A stretch of 64,000 nucleotides of DNA from CAVYXK01 sp963772445 (GTDB lineage Bacteria; Pseudomonadota; Alphaproteobacteria; Acetobacterales; Acetobacteraceae): NCBI GenBank assembly GCA_963772445.1, contig CAVYXK010000016.1:983216-1047215 (forward strand). The letters run 5' to 3'. The notes under the pieces are model-generated. The model did not search any database. It saw only the letters and a list, made by a program, of their open reading frames with translations, and was not told the origin of the DNA. Positions 45,174 through 54,386 of the stretch are shown in pieces (position 1 is the first letter of the stretch; the number at the start of each line of letters is the position of its first letter). Position numbers and translations under genes: made by a program.

Positions 45174-45380
45174 ATGCGCAAGTTGTTGTTCTCGGTTCTC
45201 GGGCTGATCAGCCTGATCGCGGCTATGGCAGCGCCGGCCCTGGCGTTTCCCGCCGTGCCGGTCGAATCAGCCGGACAATCTGCTGGTGCGATCGTTCGGG
45301 CCGACTACTACTATGAACATCATCGCTATCATCACCGGCACTGGGACGAGCATTACCATCACTGGCACTACTACAACTGA
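45174..45380 (+). CDS. Small secreted His/Tyr-rich peptide
   Basis: The 68-residue product has a clear Sec signal peptide (MRKLLFSVLGLISLIAAMAA, cleavage after ALA near residue 24) and a C-terminus dominated by His and Tyr (YYYEHHRYHHRHWDEHYHHW). A ribosome site (aaaggaagcgg) precedes ATG 45174. The composition suggests metal binding (Cu, Ni, Zn) in the periplasm. It lies between bcp and degP, both envelope or stress related. No family is recognised and the function is inferred from composition only. Confidence 0.7.
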   Translation: MRKLLFSVLGLISLIAAMAAPALAFPAVPVESAGQSAGAIVRADYYYEHHRYHHRHWDEHYHHWHYYN

Positions 45381-45398
45381 CGGCGGGGTACACCATAC

Positions 45399-45487
45399 GT
45401 CTCGCGCTTCCGGGTGAGGGCCTCGCCTCCGGCACCCTCACCCGGTTCACTTCGCGAACCGACCTCTCCCGCAGGGCGGGAGAGGTG
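45399..45487. repeat. Intergenic palindromic repeat (GACCTCTCCCGC type)
   Basis: GGTGAGGGCCTCG / CACCCTCACCC and ACCTCTCCCGCAGGGCGGGAGAGGT form two adjacent hairpins between the convergent small peptide gene and degP. A related unit lies at 50527-50608. Such units are common bacterial intergenic repeats and may act as bidirectional terminators. Confidence 0.65.
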
Positions 45488-45494
45488 GATTTCA

Positions 45495-47013
45495 TCACCC
45501 CTTCTGCTGGTCGTCGCCGCTGCCGAGCGGGACGGGGATCCACTGCATGCCGTCTTGACGCTGGATCAGCATCAGCACGGAGCGGCGGTTCTCTTTGCGC
45601 ACAGAATCTCACGTGCTGCTGCACGTCTGCGGGCGTGTTCACCTCGCTCTGTTGCACCTCGACGATCACGTCGCCCGGCTTCAGCCCCTGCTTGGCCGCT
45701 GCGCCGTCCGGCGAGACGTCGGTGATCACCACGCCTTTCTGGTTGTCGCTGAGCCCGTACTTGTCCTTCGTTTCATGCGAAATCGGCGCGAGCTTCATCC
45801 CCAGCCCCGATACGTCGCTGGGCGGCGGCACAGCCGGCTGACCAGGAGTGGCGGCAGCGAGCTGGGTCTTGTCGTCGGGCATCTCGGCCAGGGTGGCCTG
45901 CAACGTCACCTCCTTGCCGTCGCGCCAGACCACCACAGGGACCTGCTTTCCGACCTCGGAATCGGCTACGATGCGCGGCAGGGCGCGCATGTCCTTCACA
46001 TCCTGGCCGTTGAACTTCAGGATCACGTCGCCGTTGCGCAGGTGCGCTTGGTCGGCCGGACCGCCCGGGTTGACCCCCGCCACCATGGCACCGCCCGGCT
46101 GATGCAGAGACAGGCTCTCGGCGATATCGGGGGTCACCTCCTGGATCCGCACGCCGAGCCAGCCGCGGCGCGGGTGACCGTATTGGCGAAGCTGATCGAC
46201 ATCGAGCTTCGCCATGTTGGCCGGGATGGCGAAGCCGATTCCGATCGACCCGCCCGAAGGCGAGTAGATCGCGGTGTTAATGCCGATCACCTGCCCGTCC
46301 ATGTTGAACAGCGGGCCACCGGAGTTGCCGCGGTTGATCGGCGCATCGGTCTGAATGAAATCGTCGTACGGCCCTTCGTGAATGTCGCGTCCGCGGGCCG
46401 AGACGATGCCGGCGGTGACTGATCCGCCGAGGCCAAACGGGTTGCCGATCGCCAACACCCAGTCGCCGATGCGCATCGCGCCGGAATCGCCGAACTGCAG
46501 GGCAGGCAGCGGCTTGTCGGACTTCACCTTGAGCAGCGCGATGTCGCCTGCGGTGTCACGACCCACGACTGTTGCCTTGAGCGAGGTGCCATCTTGCAGT
46601 GTGACGGTGATCTCGTCGGCGCCCTCGATAACGTGGTTGTTGGTCACGACCAAGCCCGAGGGATCGATGATGAAGCCGGAGCCGAGGCTCTGCATCCGCC
46701 GCTCCTCGGGCGGCGGCTGGTCCTCACCGCTGCCGGGCGGGCGATGGCGGTTCATGAAGTCCTTGAAGAACTGCTCGAACGGCGAGCCCGGGGGAAACAT
46801 CGGCATATCCGGTCCCGCCGTGGTCTTCACTTCGGTGGTCGACGACACGTTGACCACCGCCGGCAGCAGCTTCGCCGCGAGGTCGGCGAAGCTGTCCGGT
46901 GCCGGGCGGGCGATAGCGGGCGGGGCGAACGGCAGGCCGGCCAACGGCGCCACGGCCAATGCGGAACAGGCCAGCAGAGCGGCGCGAAGGGTGCGGGAGG
47001 CAGGGCGCTTCAT
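45495..47013 (-). CDS. degP: Do-family serine endoprotease (DegP/MucD type), one frameshift near the 3' end
   Basis: The product has a signal peptide (RAALLACSALAVAPLAGLP) and a trypsin-like domain with catalytic His in VTNNHVIEGADE, Asp in AGDIALLKVKSD and Ser in INRGNSGGPLFNMDG, plus two PDZ domains (GVRIQEVTPDIAES; GVVITDVSPDGAAAKQGLKP). Near 45609 one extra base shifts the frame. The native ending, VRKENRRSVLMLIQRQDGMQ and WIPVPLGSGDDQQKG, stops at 45495, whereas the literal reading runs on to 45223. Only the last ~30 residues of PDZ2 are affected, so protease activity may survive. It degrades misfolded periplasmic proteins. Confidence 0.92.
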
Positions 47014-47084
47014 GGGCGAATGGTCCCTCTGTCAAGTCGTCGGTTGCGTCCCCTGGATACCTTCCCCGGGCAGGAGACCCGGCG

Positions 47085-47963
47085 TCACGGCGACGCCGGA
47101 ACTGGTGGGGTGAGAAGATAGCGCAGGAAATCGTTGTCGGGGGTCAAGATCAGGCGCGTGTGGCCGCTGGCGAAAGCGTCCCGATACGCCTGCAGCGTGC
47201 GCCACGCAGCGAAGAAGCCTGGGTCCTGCCCGAACGCGGCGGCGTAGAGCCGGCTGGCCTCAGCTTCCCCTTCGCCGCGGAGCTGATCGGCGGTCGCCTT
47301 GGCATCAGCCAGCAGCACGGTGCGGTCGCGGTCGGCGTTGGCGCGGATCTTCAGCGCCGCCTCGGCGCCTTCGGCGCGCGCCTGAGCGGCGACGCGCTGG
47401 CGCTCGGACTGCATGCGCGACAGGATCGCCTCGGTGTTCTCGCGCGGCAGGTCGGCGCGACGGATGCGGACGTCCTCGACCAACACGCCGAAGCCTTTCA
47501 TCTCGCCGTTCACCTGATCACGAATGCTGGCCATGATGTGGTCGCGGTCGGCCGAAAGAACATCGGGCAGCGAGCGGGTGCCGAGTTGACGGCGGATTGC
47601 GGAGGCGACGATCGCATCGAGCCGGATCTGGATGCCCTGCTCGCCGGCGCCGACTGCCTGGTAGTAGCGCAGCGGATCGGCGATCCGGAACATCGTGAAG
47701 CTATCGACGATGAGCCGCCGCTGATCGCCGAGGATCACTTCCTCGCTCGGTGTTCCGAGATACAGCAGGCGACGGTCGAACTCGATCACGGTCTGCACGA
47801 GGGGGATTTTGCTGTGCAGCCCGGGCTGTTCGATCACCCGGACCGGCCGGCCGAATTGGGTGATCAGTGCCTGCTGGGTCTGCCCGACGGTGAACAACGT
47901 CGAGTTGACCAGGATGAACAAGACGACGAGACCCGCCAGGACGGCGACCATGCCGCGTCTCAT
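47085..47963 (-). CDS. hflC: HflC, SPFH-domain regulator of FtsH
   Basis: The 292-residue protein has an N-terminal membrane helix (GMVAVLAGLVVLFILVNSTL), the band-7/SPFH domain (ITQFGRPVRVIEQPGLHSKI) and the typical GFGVLVEDVRIRRADLP, followed by the coiled segment RMQSERQRVAAQARAEGAEA. With HflK it forms the periplasmic cage around the FtsH protease. ATG 47963 overlaps the hflK stop (ATGA), so the genes are translationally coupled. Confidence 0.95.
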   Translation of the reverse strand: MRRGMVAVLAGLVVLFILVNSTLFTVGQTQQALITQFGRPVRVIEQPGLHSKIPLVQTVIEFDRRLLYLGTPSEEVILGDQRRLIVDSFTMFRIADPLRYYQAVGAGEQGIQIRLDAIVASAIRRQLGTRSLPDVLSADRDHIMASIRDQVNGEMKGFGVLVEDVRIRRADLPRENTEAILSRMQSERQRVAAQARAEGAEAALKIRANADRDRTVLLADAKATADQLRGEGEAEASRLYAAAFGQDPGFFAAWRTLQAYRDAFASGHTRLILTPDNDFLRYLLTPPVPASP

Positions 47964-49234
47964 TGTGAGGCTCCCAGTGCCTGCGGCGCCCCGGGCGACG
48001 GCGCGATTGGTGACGATGCCGGCGGCGACCCGACAGCGGGCGGTGGCGTCGGGGCAGGCATGCCATCGACCTGCAGGAAAGGCAGAAGCCCCTTCACCTT
48101 GTCGTCGAGCACGATGGCTGGGGCATGCGTGAGGATGTCACGCATGGTGTCGAGATACATTCGCTGCAGGGTCACCTGCTTGGCAGTGCGATACGCCGCC
48201 AGCACGGACAGGAAACGCTTCGTGTCGCCGGTCGCCTGGGCGATCGTCGCCTGCTTTTCGCCCTGGCCGGCGGCCACGATCCGTGCCGCGTCGCCGCGCG
48301 CGCGTGGAACGATGTCGTTGGCATAGGACTGTGCTTCGTTGCGCAACCTTTCCGCATCGGTATTGGCGCGCTGCACGTCGCGGAAGCTCTCGATGACCGC
48401 GTCCGGCGGATCGACCTTCTGCAGCAGCACCTGGGTTATCTGCACACCCGCGCGATAGGTATCCAGTATCTTCTGCGACTGATCTATCACGTCAGCGGCG
48501 ATCTGTGCGCGCAGCGGGCCAAGCGCCGGCTGGATCGGGGTGCGGCCCATCACCTCGCGCAGCACGCTTTCGGCGACTGCTTTCACCGTCACGTCGGGAT
48601 CGCGGGTGTTGAACAGGTAGTCCACGGCGTTATCGATACGCCACAGCAGCGTAAGATCGATGTCGATGATGTTCTCGTCGCCGGTGAGCATCAGGCTTTC
48701 CGCCGGCACCTCCTGCCGGCTGGCGGAATCGCTGGACTCGTCCGCCGAGGCACCCGAGCGGTAGCCGATCTCGGTCCGATTGATGCGGGTGACGGCCGGC
48801 GTTTCAGCAGACTCGATGGGCCACGGCAGGTGGTAGTTGAGGCCGGGTAGCGTCGTGCGGTTGAAGGCGCCGAAACGGAGCACGACTCCCTGCTCATCGG
48901 GCTCGACGCGATAGAAGCCGCTGGCGACCCAGAGGGCGATCACCGCGATGCCGAGCAACATGAGGCCGCGGTTGCCGGACGCGAAGCCACCGCCGCTGCG
49001 GCGGCTGAACAAGCCGCGGATGGCCGCTTGCAGCCTGGCGATGATCTGGTCGAGGTCAGGGGGCTGGGGGCGCCCTCCGCCGGAACCCCAGCCGCCGGGT
49101 CCGCCGCCCGGTGTCCACGGCCCCCCTGGGCGCCGCGGGCCGCCACCATTCCCGCCGTCCCCACCGCCAGTCGGCGGAACGGAGTGCGATCCGCCGGGTC
49201 CCCAGGGACCCGGGCCGCCCGAATTGGAAGCCAT
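47960..49234 (-). CDS. hflK: HflK, SPFH-domain regulator of FtsH
   Basis: The 424-residue protein begins with a long Gly/Pro-rich cytoplasmic segment (to about residue 70), a membrane helix (LMLLGIAVIALWVASGFY), and the SPFH domain with EPDEQGVVLRFGAFNRTTLP and LMLTGDENIIDIDLTLLWRI. The C-terminus is Pro/Ala-rich. ATG 49234 is chosen because the Gly-rich start is typical of HflK; upstream in-frame sequence is poor. Operon order hflK-hflC-degP is standard. Confidence 0.95.
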   Translation of the reverse strand: MASNSGGPGPWGPGGSHSVPPTGGGDGGNGGGPRRPGGPWTPGGGPGGWGSGGGRPQPPDLDQIIARLQAAIRGLFSRRSGGGFASGNRGLMLLGIAVIALWVASGFYRVEPDEQGVVLRFGAFNRTTLPGLNYHLPWPIESAETPAVTRINRTEIGYRSGASADESSDSASRQEVPAESLMLTGDENIIDIDLTLLWRIDNAVDYLFNTRDPDVTVKAVAESVLREVMGRTPIQPALGPLRAQIAADVIDQSQKILDTYRAGVQITQVLLQKVDPPDAVIESFRDVQRANTDAERLRNEAQSYANDIVPRARGDAARIVAAGQGEKQATIAQATGDTKRFLSVLAAYRTAKQVTLQRMYLDTMRDILTHAPAIVLDDKVKGLLPFLQVDGMPAPTPPPAVGSPPASSPIAPSPGAPQALGASQ

Positions 49235-49379
49235 ACCGGAAACAGCTCCTAGCTGGTCGTTGATGGAGCTGCGGGGCGGACATTGGCGGTTGCGCCGCCA
49301 TGCGCCACATATGCGGTCCATGCTGGCCGCAGCTTCACGACGGCGTCATATCCACCGCCAGGACAAGGTTTGCAAGTGA

Positions 49380-50501
49380 ATGAGCACAGGCAGGCAATCG
49401 CACCCTTCCTCGGAGACATTGCGGGAGGCAATGCGGCAGGTCACGGATCCGGCCTCGGGCCGGGATATCGTGGCGGCGGGGCTGGTCGAAGGCATCGAGG
49501 TCAAAGGTGGCATTGTGCAGGTGGCGCTGCTCACCGACCGGGCCCACGCGGCGGCGATGGAACCGGTGCGGCGAGAGGTGGAGCGGGTCCTGGGCCGGCA
49601 GCCCGGGGTGACGAACGCAACCGCTGTGCTGACCGCGCACAAGGCACCGGCCCAGCGGGCTGAGCCCGCTGCCGCGCCAGGCGGGCATAAGCCGGCACTG
49701 CTGCTGCCAGAGGTGAAGGCGATCGTTGCGGTCGCCTCCGGCAAGGGTGGGGTGGGCAAATCCACCGTTGCGGTCAATCTTGCGGTCGCGCTGGCGCGGC
49801 GTGGGGTCGCGACCGGGCTGTTGGATGCCGACATTTACGGCCCGAGCCTGCCGCGCATGCTGGGTGTCTCGCGGAGGCCGGAGGTTCGCGCCGAGCGGAT
49901 GATCCCGCTCGAGGCCTGGGGCCTGAAATGCATGTCGATAGGCTTCCTGGTGGAAGAGGAGACGCCGATGATCTGGCGCGGTCCGATGGTCATGGGCGCG
50001 CTCGAGCAGATGATGGGGCAGGTCGATTGGGGGCCGCTCGACGTCCTGGTGGTCGATATGCCGCCGGGCACGGGTGACGCACAGCTTACGATGGCGCAGC
50101 GGGTCGCTCTGACCGGCGCGGTGATCGTTTCCACGCCGCAGGATATCGCGCTGATCGACGCCCGACGCGGCGTGCGCATGTTCGAGCGGGTGCGCGTGCC
50201 GGTGCTGGGGTTGGTCGAGAATATGAGCTTCTTCTGCTGCCCGAGTTGCGGTCATCGGGCGGAGATATTCGGCCATGGCGGCGCTCGGCTGGAGGCGGAG
50301 CGGCTGCGGACCGAGTTCCTGGGTGAGGTTCCGCTGCTGCTTGATATCCGCACCGCCTCGGATGCCGGCACGCCGATCGTCGCCGCGGCGCCTGATGGTG
50401 CGGCGGCGCAGGCATTCGGGGCGATTGCCGGGCGGGTGTGGGAGAAGGTTTCGGGTGATATGGCGACGCGCGGGAGCGGGCCGCGAATCGTTATAAATTA
50501 A
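49380..50501 (+). CDS. mrp: Mrp/ApbC-type Fe-S cluster carrier ATPase
   Basis: The 373-residue protein has an N-terminal MIP18-like domain (LREAMRQVTDPASGRDIVAA), then the P-loop deviant Walker A VASGKGGVGKSTVAVN, LLDADIYGPSLPRMLGV, LDVLVVDMPPGTGDAQLTM and a CxxC pair (MSFFCCPSCGHR) that would bridge a 4Fe-4S cluster in the dimer. It transfers Fe-S clusters to apo-enzymes. It is divergent from hflK. Length is normal for the fused form. Confidence 0.94.
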   Translation: MSTGRQSHPSSETLREAMRQVTDPASGRDIVAAGLVEGIEVKGGIVQVALLTDRAHAAAMEPVRREVERVLGRQPGVTNATAVLTAHKAPAQRAEPAAAPGGHKPALLLPEVKAIVAVASGKGGVGKSTVAVNLAVALARRGVATGLLDADIYGPSLPRMLGVSRRPEVRAERMIPLEAWGLKCMSIGFLVEEETPMIWRGPMVMGALEQMMGQVDWGPLDVLVVDMPPGTGDAQLTMAQRVALTGAVIVSTPQDIALIDARRGVRMFERVRVPVLGLVENMSFFCCPSCGHRAEIFGHGGARLEAERLRTEFLGEVPLLLDIRTASDAGTPIVAAAPDGAAAQAFGAIAGRVWEKVSGDMATRGSGPRIVIN

Positions 50502-50526
50502 GGCTGTTTCCAGAGTAATCAGATGT

Positions 50527-50640
50527 GTGAGGGTTCCACCGGGTGGCACCCTCACCCGCCACGCTCCGCGTGGCCGACCTCTCCCGCAGTGCGGGAGAGG
50601 TCGATGTTGGCCGCCTGCCGCTCGTCGGCGGGAGAGGTGT
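50527..50640. repeat. Intergenic palindromic repeat, second copy
   Basis: GTGAGGGTTCCACC / GGTGGCACCCTCAC followed by ACCTCTCCCGCAGTGCGGGAGAGGT repeats the organisation found at 45399-45487. It sits after mrp and before the Liv operon and could terminate mrp transcription. Confidence 0.65.
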
Positions 50641-50719
50641 GTCCGCCGTAGCTTGACGGCTAGGAACGAGCAGTGCGAGCTTCGTATCGCCAAGCAAATC
50701 CAAAATACGGGGAGAAGAC

Positions 50720-51868
50720 ATGACGCGAACAGGTTTTACGCTTATAGCGGGCAGTGTGCTCGCGCTGAGCCTGGGGTTCGCTGCGCCGGCGGTACAGGCG
50801 CAGGATGTGGTCAAGATCGCGGCCGGTGCGCCGCTGACCGGCCAGATCGCCAAGCCGGGCCAGGAGGTGGCGAACGCAGTCAAGCTCGCGGCGGACGACT
50901 GGAACAAGAAAGGCGGCGTGCTCGGCAAGAAGATCGAAGTCGTGGAGGCTGACGATCAGGGCAATCCGCAGGTCGGCGTCGCCGCCGCAGAGAAAGTTGC
51001 GGCGGATCCGGCTGTGATGGGGACGGTGTGGGGCATCACCTCGGTCACCTGCATTCCCGCCTCCGAGGTCCTGGCCCGTTCCAATATCGTGCTGATCACG
51101 CCAGGCTGCACCAACCCGAAGGTGACCGACCGCGGATTGACGACCGTGGATCGCGTCTGCGCTCGCGACGACCTGCAGGGTCCGGCCGGCCTCTATTACA
51201 TGGTCAACACCTTGCATATGAAGAAGATCGCGGTGTTCGATGACGGCACGACCGGCCCGCGCGGCGTCGCCGACGCCGTCGAAGCCGAGGGCAAGAAGCT
51301 CGAAGTCACCATCGTGCGCTACGTCATCCGCGCCGGTGATAAGGATTTTCGCGCGATCCTCGGCACCATACCGAAGGACGTTGACGGGATTTATGCCGGT
51401 ATCTGGGCGCCGGATGCCGCGCTGATTGCCAAGCAGCTTCCCGATGTCGGGCTCAATGTGCGCATGCTCGGCCCCGACGGGCAGTTCGAGCCGGTGGATT
51501 ACATCCAGGCCTCGGCTGGCGCGGCGGAAGGGAACTACGTCACCTTCCTGGTGCCGGACATAAACAAGATCCCGGCGGCGGCGAATTTCCTCAAAGAGTT
51601 CGACGCCAAGTACGGCACGCTCAGCTCCTACGGACCACTCGCCTATGAAAGCGCCAATATCCTGCTCACTGCGATCCAAAAAGTGGGCAAGATGGATCGT
51701 GCCGCAATAGCGGCCGCGGTGCGTTCTACCACCAATTACAATGGCATCCTGGGCTTCCCCATCACGTTCGACGACAAGGGCGATGTGAAGGGTGCGCAGG
51801 TTTACATCTACCAGGTGAAGGGTGACCACTTCGAACAACTGGGCGCGGTGACGCTTCCAGCCACCTGA
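50720..51868 (+). CDS. livK: Branched-chain amino acid type ABC transporter, periplasmic binding protein
   Basis: The 382-residue protein has a Sec signal peptide (MTRTGFTLIAGSVLALSLGF, cleavage after VQA), then VVKIAAGAPLTGQIAKPGQE, EVVEADDQGNPQVGVAAAEK, and RVCARDDLQGPAGLYYM in the hinge region, all characteristic of Leu/Ile/Val-binding type proteins. ATG 50720 follows ggggagaag. It heads a complete operon livK-livG-livF-livH-livM. The ligand may be a branched-chain amino acid, an amide or another small solute. Confidence 0.92.
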   Translation: MTRTGFTLIAGSVLALSLGFAAPAVQAQDVVKIAAGAPLTGQIAKPGQEVANAVKLAADDWNKKGGVLGKKIEVVEADDQGNPQVGVAAAEKVAADPAVMGTVWGITSVTCIPASEVLARSNIVLITPGCTNPKVTDRGLTTVDRVCARDDLQGPAGLYYMVNTLHMKKIAVFDDGTTGPRGVADAVEAEGKKLEVTIVRYVIRAGDKDFRAILGTIPKDVDGIYAGIWAPDAALIAKQLPDVGLNVRMLGPDGQFEPVDYIQASAGAAEGNYVTFLVPDINKIPAAANFLKEFDAKYGTLSSYGPLAYESANILLTAIQKVGKMDRAAIAAAVRSTTNYNGILGFPITFDDKGDVKGAQVYIYQVKGDHFEQLGAVTLPAT

Positions 51869-51890
51869 TCCGACCAGGACTGGCCAGGGC

Positions 51891-52691
51891 GTGTCGTCGC
51901 TCCTCGCGGTGCGCAAGCTGTCGAAGGATTTCGGCGGCTTGCACGCCCTGCAGGGGCTCGATCTCGAAATCGACGACGGCGAGATCGTCGGCGTCATCGG
52001 CCCGAACGGTTCTGGCAAGACCACGCTGTTCAACGTCATCAGCGGCATTCACCGCGCCTCCTCAGGCGCGGTGAGGCTGCTCGGACGTTACGAACTGACC
52101 CGCCTGCCGCCGCATCGGATCACCGCGCTTGGCGTGGCCCGGACCTTTCAGAACCAGCGCTTGTTCAACCAGATGACGGTGCTGCAGAACGTCCTGGTGG
52201 GCATGTGCTGCCGTATCCACGCGGGGCTTGCGCGTATCCTGTTGGGCACGCCAGGCTCGCGCGCCGAACAGCGAGCCGCCGAAGCGCGTGCGATGGAGCT
52301 GCTCGGCATTTTCGGCACTCGACTTGCACCGAGACGCGACGAACTGGCGTTCTCGCTGTCTTACGCCAATCGCCGCCGTCTGGAGATCGCTCGCGCGCTC
52401 GCCACCGAGCCGAAGCTCTTGCTCCTGGACGAACCGGCCGCGGGTATGAATCCAACGGAAACGCAGGAGTTGATGCACGACATCCTGAAGATCCGCGACC
52501 GGGGCGTGACCATCATCGTGATCGAGCATGACATGCGGCTGGTGCGCGGCATCTGCTCGCGGGTGGTGGCGCTCGATCATGGCGTCAAGGTGGTGGAAGG
52601 CGACTTCAACGAGGTGCGCAACCATCCCGCTGTGCTCGAGGCCTATCTCGGCCACCGCGCCGGCGAAACGCTCTCCGCGGCGCATGCCTGA
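51891..52691 (+). CDS. livG: Liv-type ABC transporter ATP-binding protein
   Basis: The 266-residue ATPase (GTG 51891) has Walker A GVIGPNGSGKTTLFNVISG, the Q-loop ARTFQNQRLFNQMTV and Walker B KLLLLDEPAAGMNP. The ABC signature, normally LSYG, is degenerate as FSLSYANRRRLEIARAL. IIVIEHDMRLVRGICSRVVAL follows, and the LivG-specific C-terminal tail contains HPAVLEAYLG. It energises transport by the LivHM permeases. It overlaps livF by eight bases. Confidence 0.93.
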   Translation: MSSLLAVRKLSKDFGGLHALQGLDLEIDDGEIVGVIGPNGSGKTTLFNVISGIHRASSGAVRLLGRYELTRLPPHRITALGVARTFQNQRLFNQMTVLQNVLVGMCCRIHAGLARILLGTPGSRAEQRAAEARAMELLGIFGTRLAPRRDELAFSLSYANRRRLEIARALATEPKLLLLDEPAAGMNPTETQELMHDILKIRDRGVTIIVIEHDMRLVRGICSRVVALDHGVKVVEGDFNEVRNHPAVLEAYLGHRAGETLSAAHA

Positions 52692-53429
52692 CGCCGGCAC
52701 CTCGCTCACCCACCCGTTGCTGCGACTTGACCGAGTAGAGGCCTGGTACGGCCCGATTCCCGCGTTGCGCGGCGTCAGCATCGAAGTGGGGCGAGGCGAA
52801 GTGGTGTGCCTGTTGGGCGGCAATGCCTCGGGCAAGTCGACCACTATGAAGACGATCCTGGGCATCGTGCGACCACGATCCGGGACCGTGACATTCTCCG
52901 GCGAACGTATCGACGGTCTGGATACGCAGGCAATCGTCAGTAAGGGAATCTCGCTGGTGCCGGAGGCGCGCCGCCTGTTTGGGCGCATGACGGTGTGGGA
53001 GAATTTGATGATGGGCGCGTTCACCCGCCGGGGGAATCGCCCGCCGAACTCGCGCAGGATCTCGACCGCGTTTACGCCCTATTCCCACGGCTAAAAGAGC
53101 GGCAGGCGCAATATGGCGGCACGCTTTCGGGCGGTGAGCAGCAGATGGTGGCGATCGCGCGGGCGCTGATGGCGCGGCCGCGCCTTCTGTTAATGGACGA
53201 ACCTTCGATGGGCCTCGCGCCGGTGTTCGTCGATCAGGTCTTCGACATCATCAAGACCATCAACGGCCAGGGCACAACTATTCTTGTCGTGGAACAGAAT
53301 GCCGCGGTCGCACTCGGCATCGCGCATCGCGGCTATGTCTTGCAGAACGGGCGCATCGTCGTCGCCGACAGTGCGGCCGCGCTGCTGGGCGCCGATGCAG
53401 TGCGCCGCGCCTATCTCGGCGAGGTATGA
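52684..53429 (+). CDS. livF: Liv-type ABC transporter ATP-binding protein, one frameshift
   Basis: ATG 52684 opens the LivF reading with Walker A VCLLGGNASGKSTTMKTILG and LVPEARRLFGRMTVWENLMM. In the G-run at 53030-53034 one G is missing and the frame moves. The rest follows in the next frame as ESPAELAQDLDRVYALFPRL, then LSGGEQQMVAIARALMARPR, LLLMDEPSMGLAPVFVDQVF and VEQNAAVALGIAHRGYVLQN, to the TGA at 53427. Joined, it is about 248 residues and complete. A homopolymer error is the simplest explanation. Confidence 0.9.
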
Positions 53430-54381
53430 ATGCTTACCTTTTCCCAGCTTGTTCAGATCCTGCCGCAACAACTGGTGTTCGGTATTACGCTCGGCATGAT
53501 CTATGGGCTGATCGCGCTCGGCTACACCATGGTCTATGGCGTGCTGTTCATGATCAACTTCGCCCACGGCGATGTGTTCATGGTCGGCGCCTACATGGGT
53601 TGGGCGGTGCTGGTGGCGATCATGAACAGCCACTTCGTGCCACTCAATCCGATACTGGTGCTGCCGCTGATGCTGGTTCCAGCCATGCTGTTTACCGGCA
53701 TGATCGGACTAGGGCTGGAGCGTTTTGCCTATCGGCCACTCTATCTCAGAGGCGCGACGCGGCTGGGGCCGCTGATCAGTGCTGTTGGTGCGTCCATTTT
53801 TTTGCAGAATGCGGTGATGCTGAGCCAGGGCGCGCGCATGAAGGTGCTGATGACTTACAGCCTCTTTCCGCGCGCCTGGCGGTTCAATGTTTTCGGTACG
53901 AGCATTTCTGTCCTGGTGCTGGTCATCGCGGCAGTCAGTGCGGTGATGATGTGGGGGCTCGACTGGCTGGTGCGGCGCAGCACACTTGGCCGCTCGATCC
54001 GCGCGGTCGCCGAGGATCGCGAAATCGCGGCGGTCATGGGCGTCAATGTATGGGGCGTTGTGTCCACCACCTTCCTGATCGGCTCCGCGCTAGGGGGCGC
54101 CGCCGGCGTGCTGGTGGGTCTCTACTACACGCAGATCGATTTCCTAATGGGCTACTCGGCCGGGTTGAAGGCGTTCACTGCGGCCGTGTTGGGTGGTATC
54201 GGCAACATCCGCGGCGCCATGCTAGGCGGCTTGTTGTTAGGCATCATCGAGAAGTCTGGCGAGCACTTTCATCAATCCCGCGTTCAAGGACGCGGTTTCA
54301 TTCGGCGTGCTGATTGCGGTGCTGGTATTTCGCCCCGGCGGCATATTGGGAGAGTCGCTGCCGGAGTGGAAACGGGTATAG
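53430..54381 (+). CDS. livH: Liv-type ABC transporter permease, one frameshift
   Basis: ATG 53430 follows the livF stop directly. The membrane protein has IYGLIALGYTMVYGVLFMIN, FAHGDVFMVGAYMGW, RAVAEDREIAAVMGVNVWGV (the EAA-like coupling segment) and GLKAFTAAVLGGIGNIRGAM. Near 54252 one extra A shifts the frame after LLGIIE. The native ending STFINPAFKDAVSFGVLIAV and LVFRPGGILGESLPEWKRV stops with TAG at 54379-54381. Read literally the frame runs on and fuses with livM, which is an artefact of this indel. About 317 residues when repaired. Confidence 0.9.
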
Positions 54382-54386
54382 CAAAG

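Noticed and set aside
45223..45494. C-terminal extension of DegP over the His-rich peptide gene
   Set aside because: It follows a one-base insertion near 45609; the native PDZ2 ending with stop at 45495 lies in the adjacent frame.
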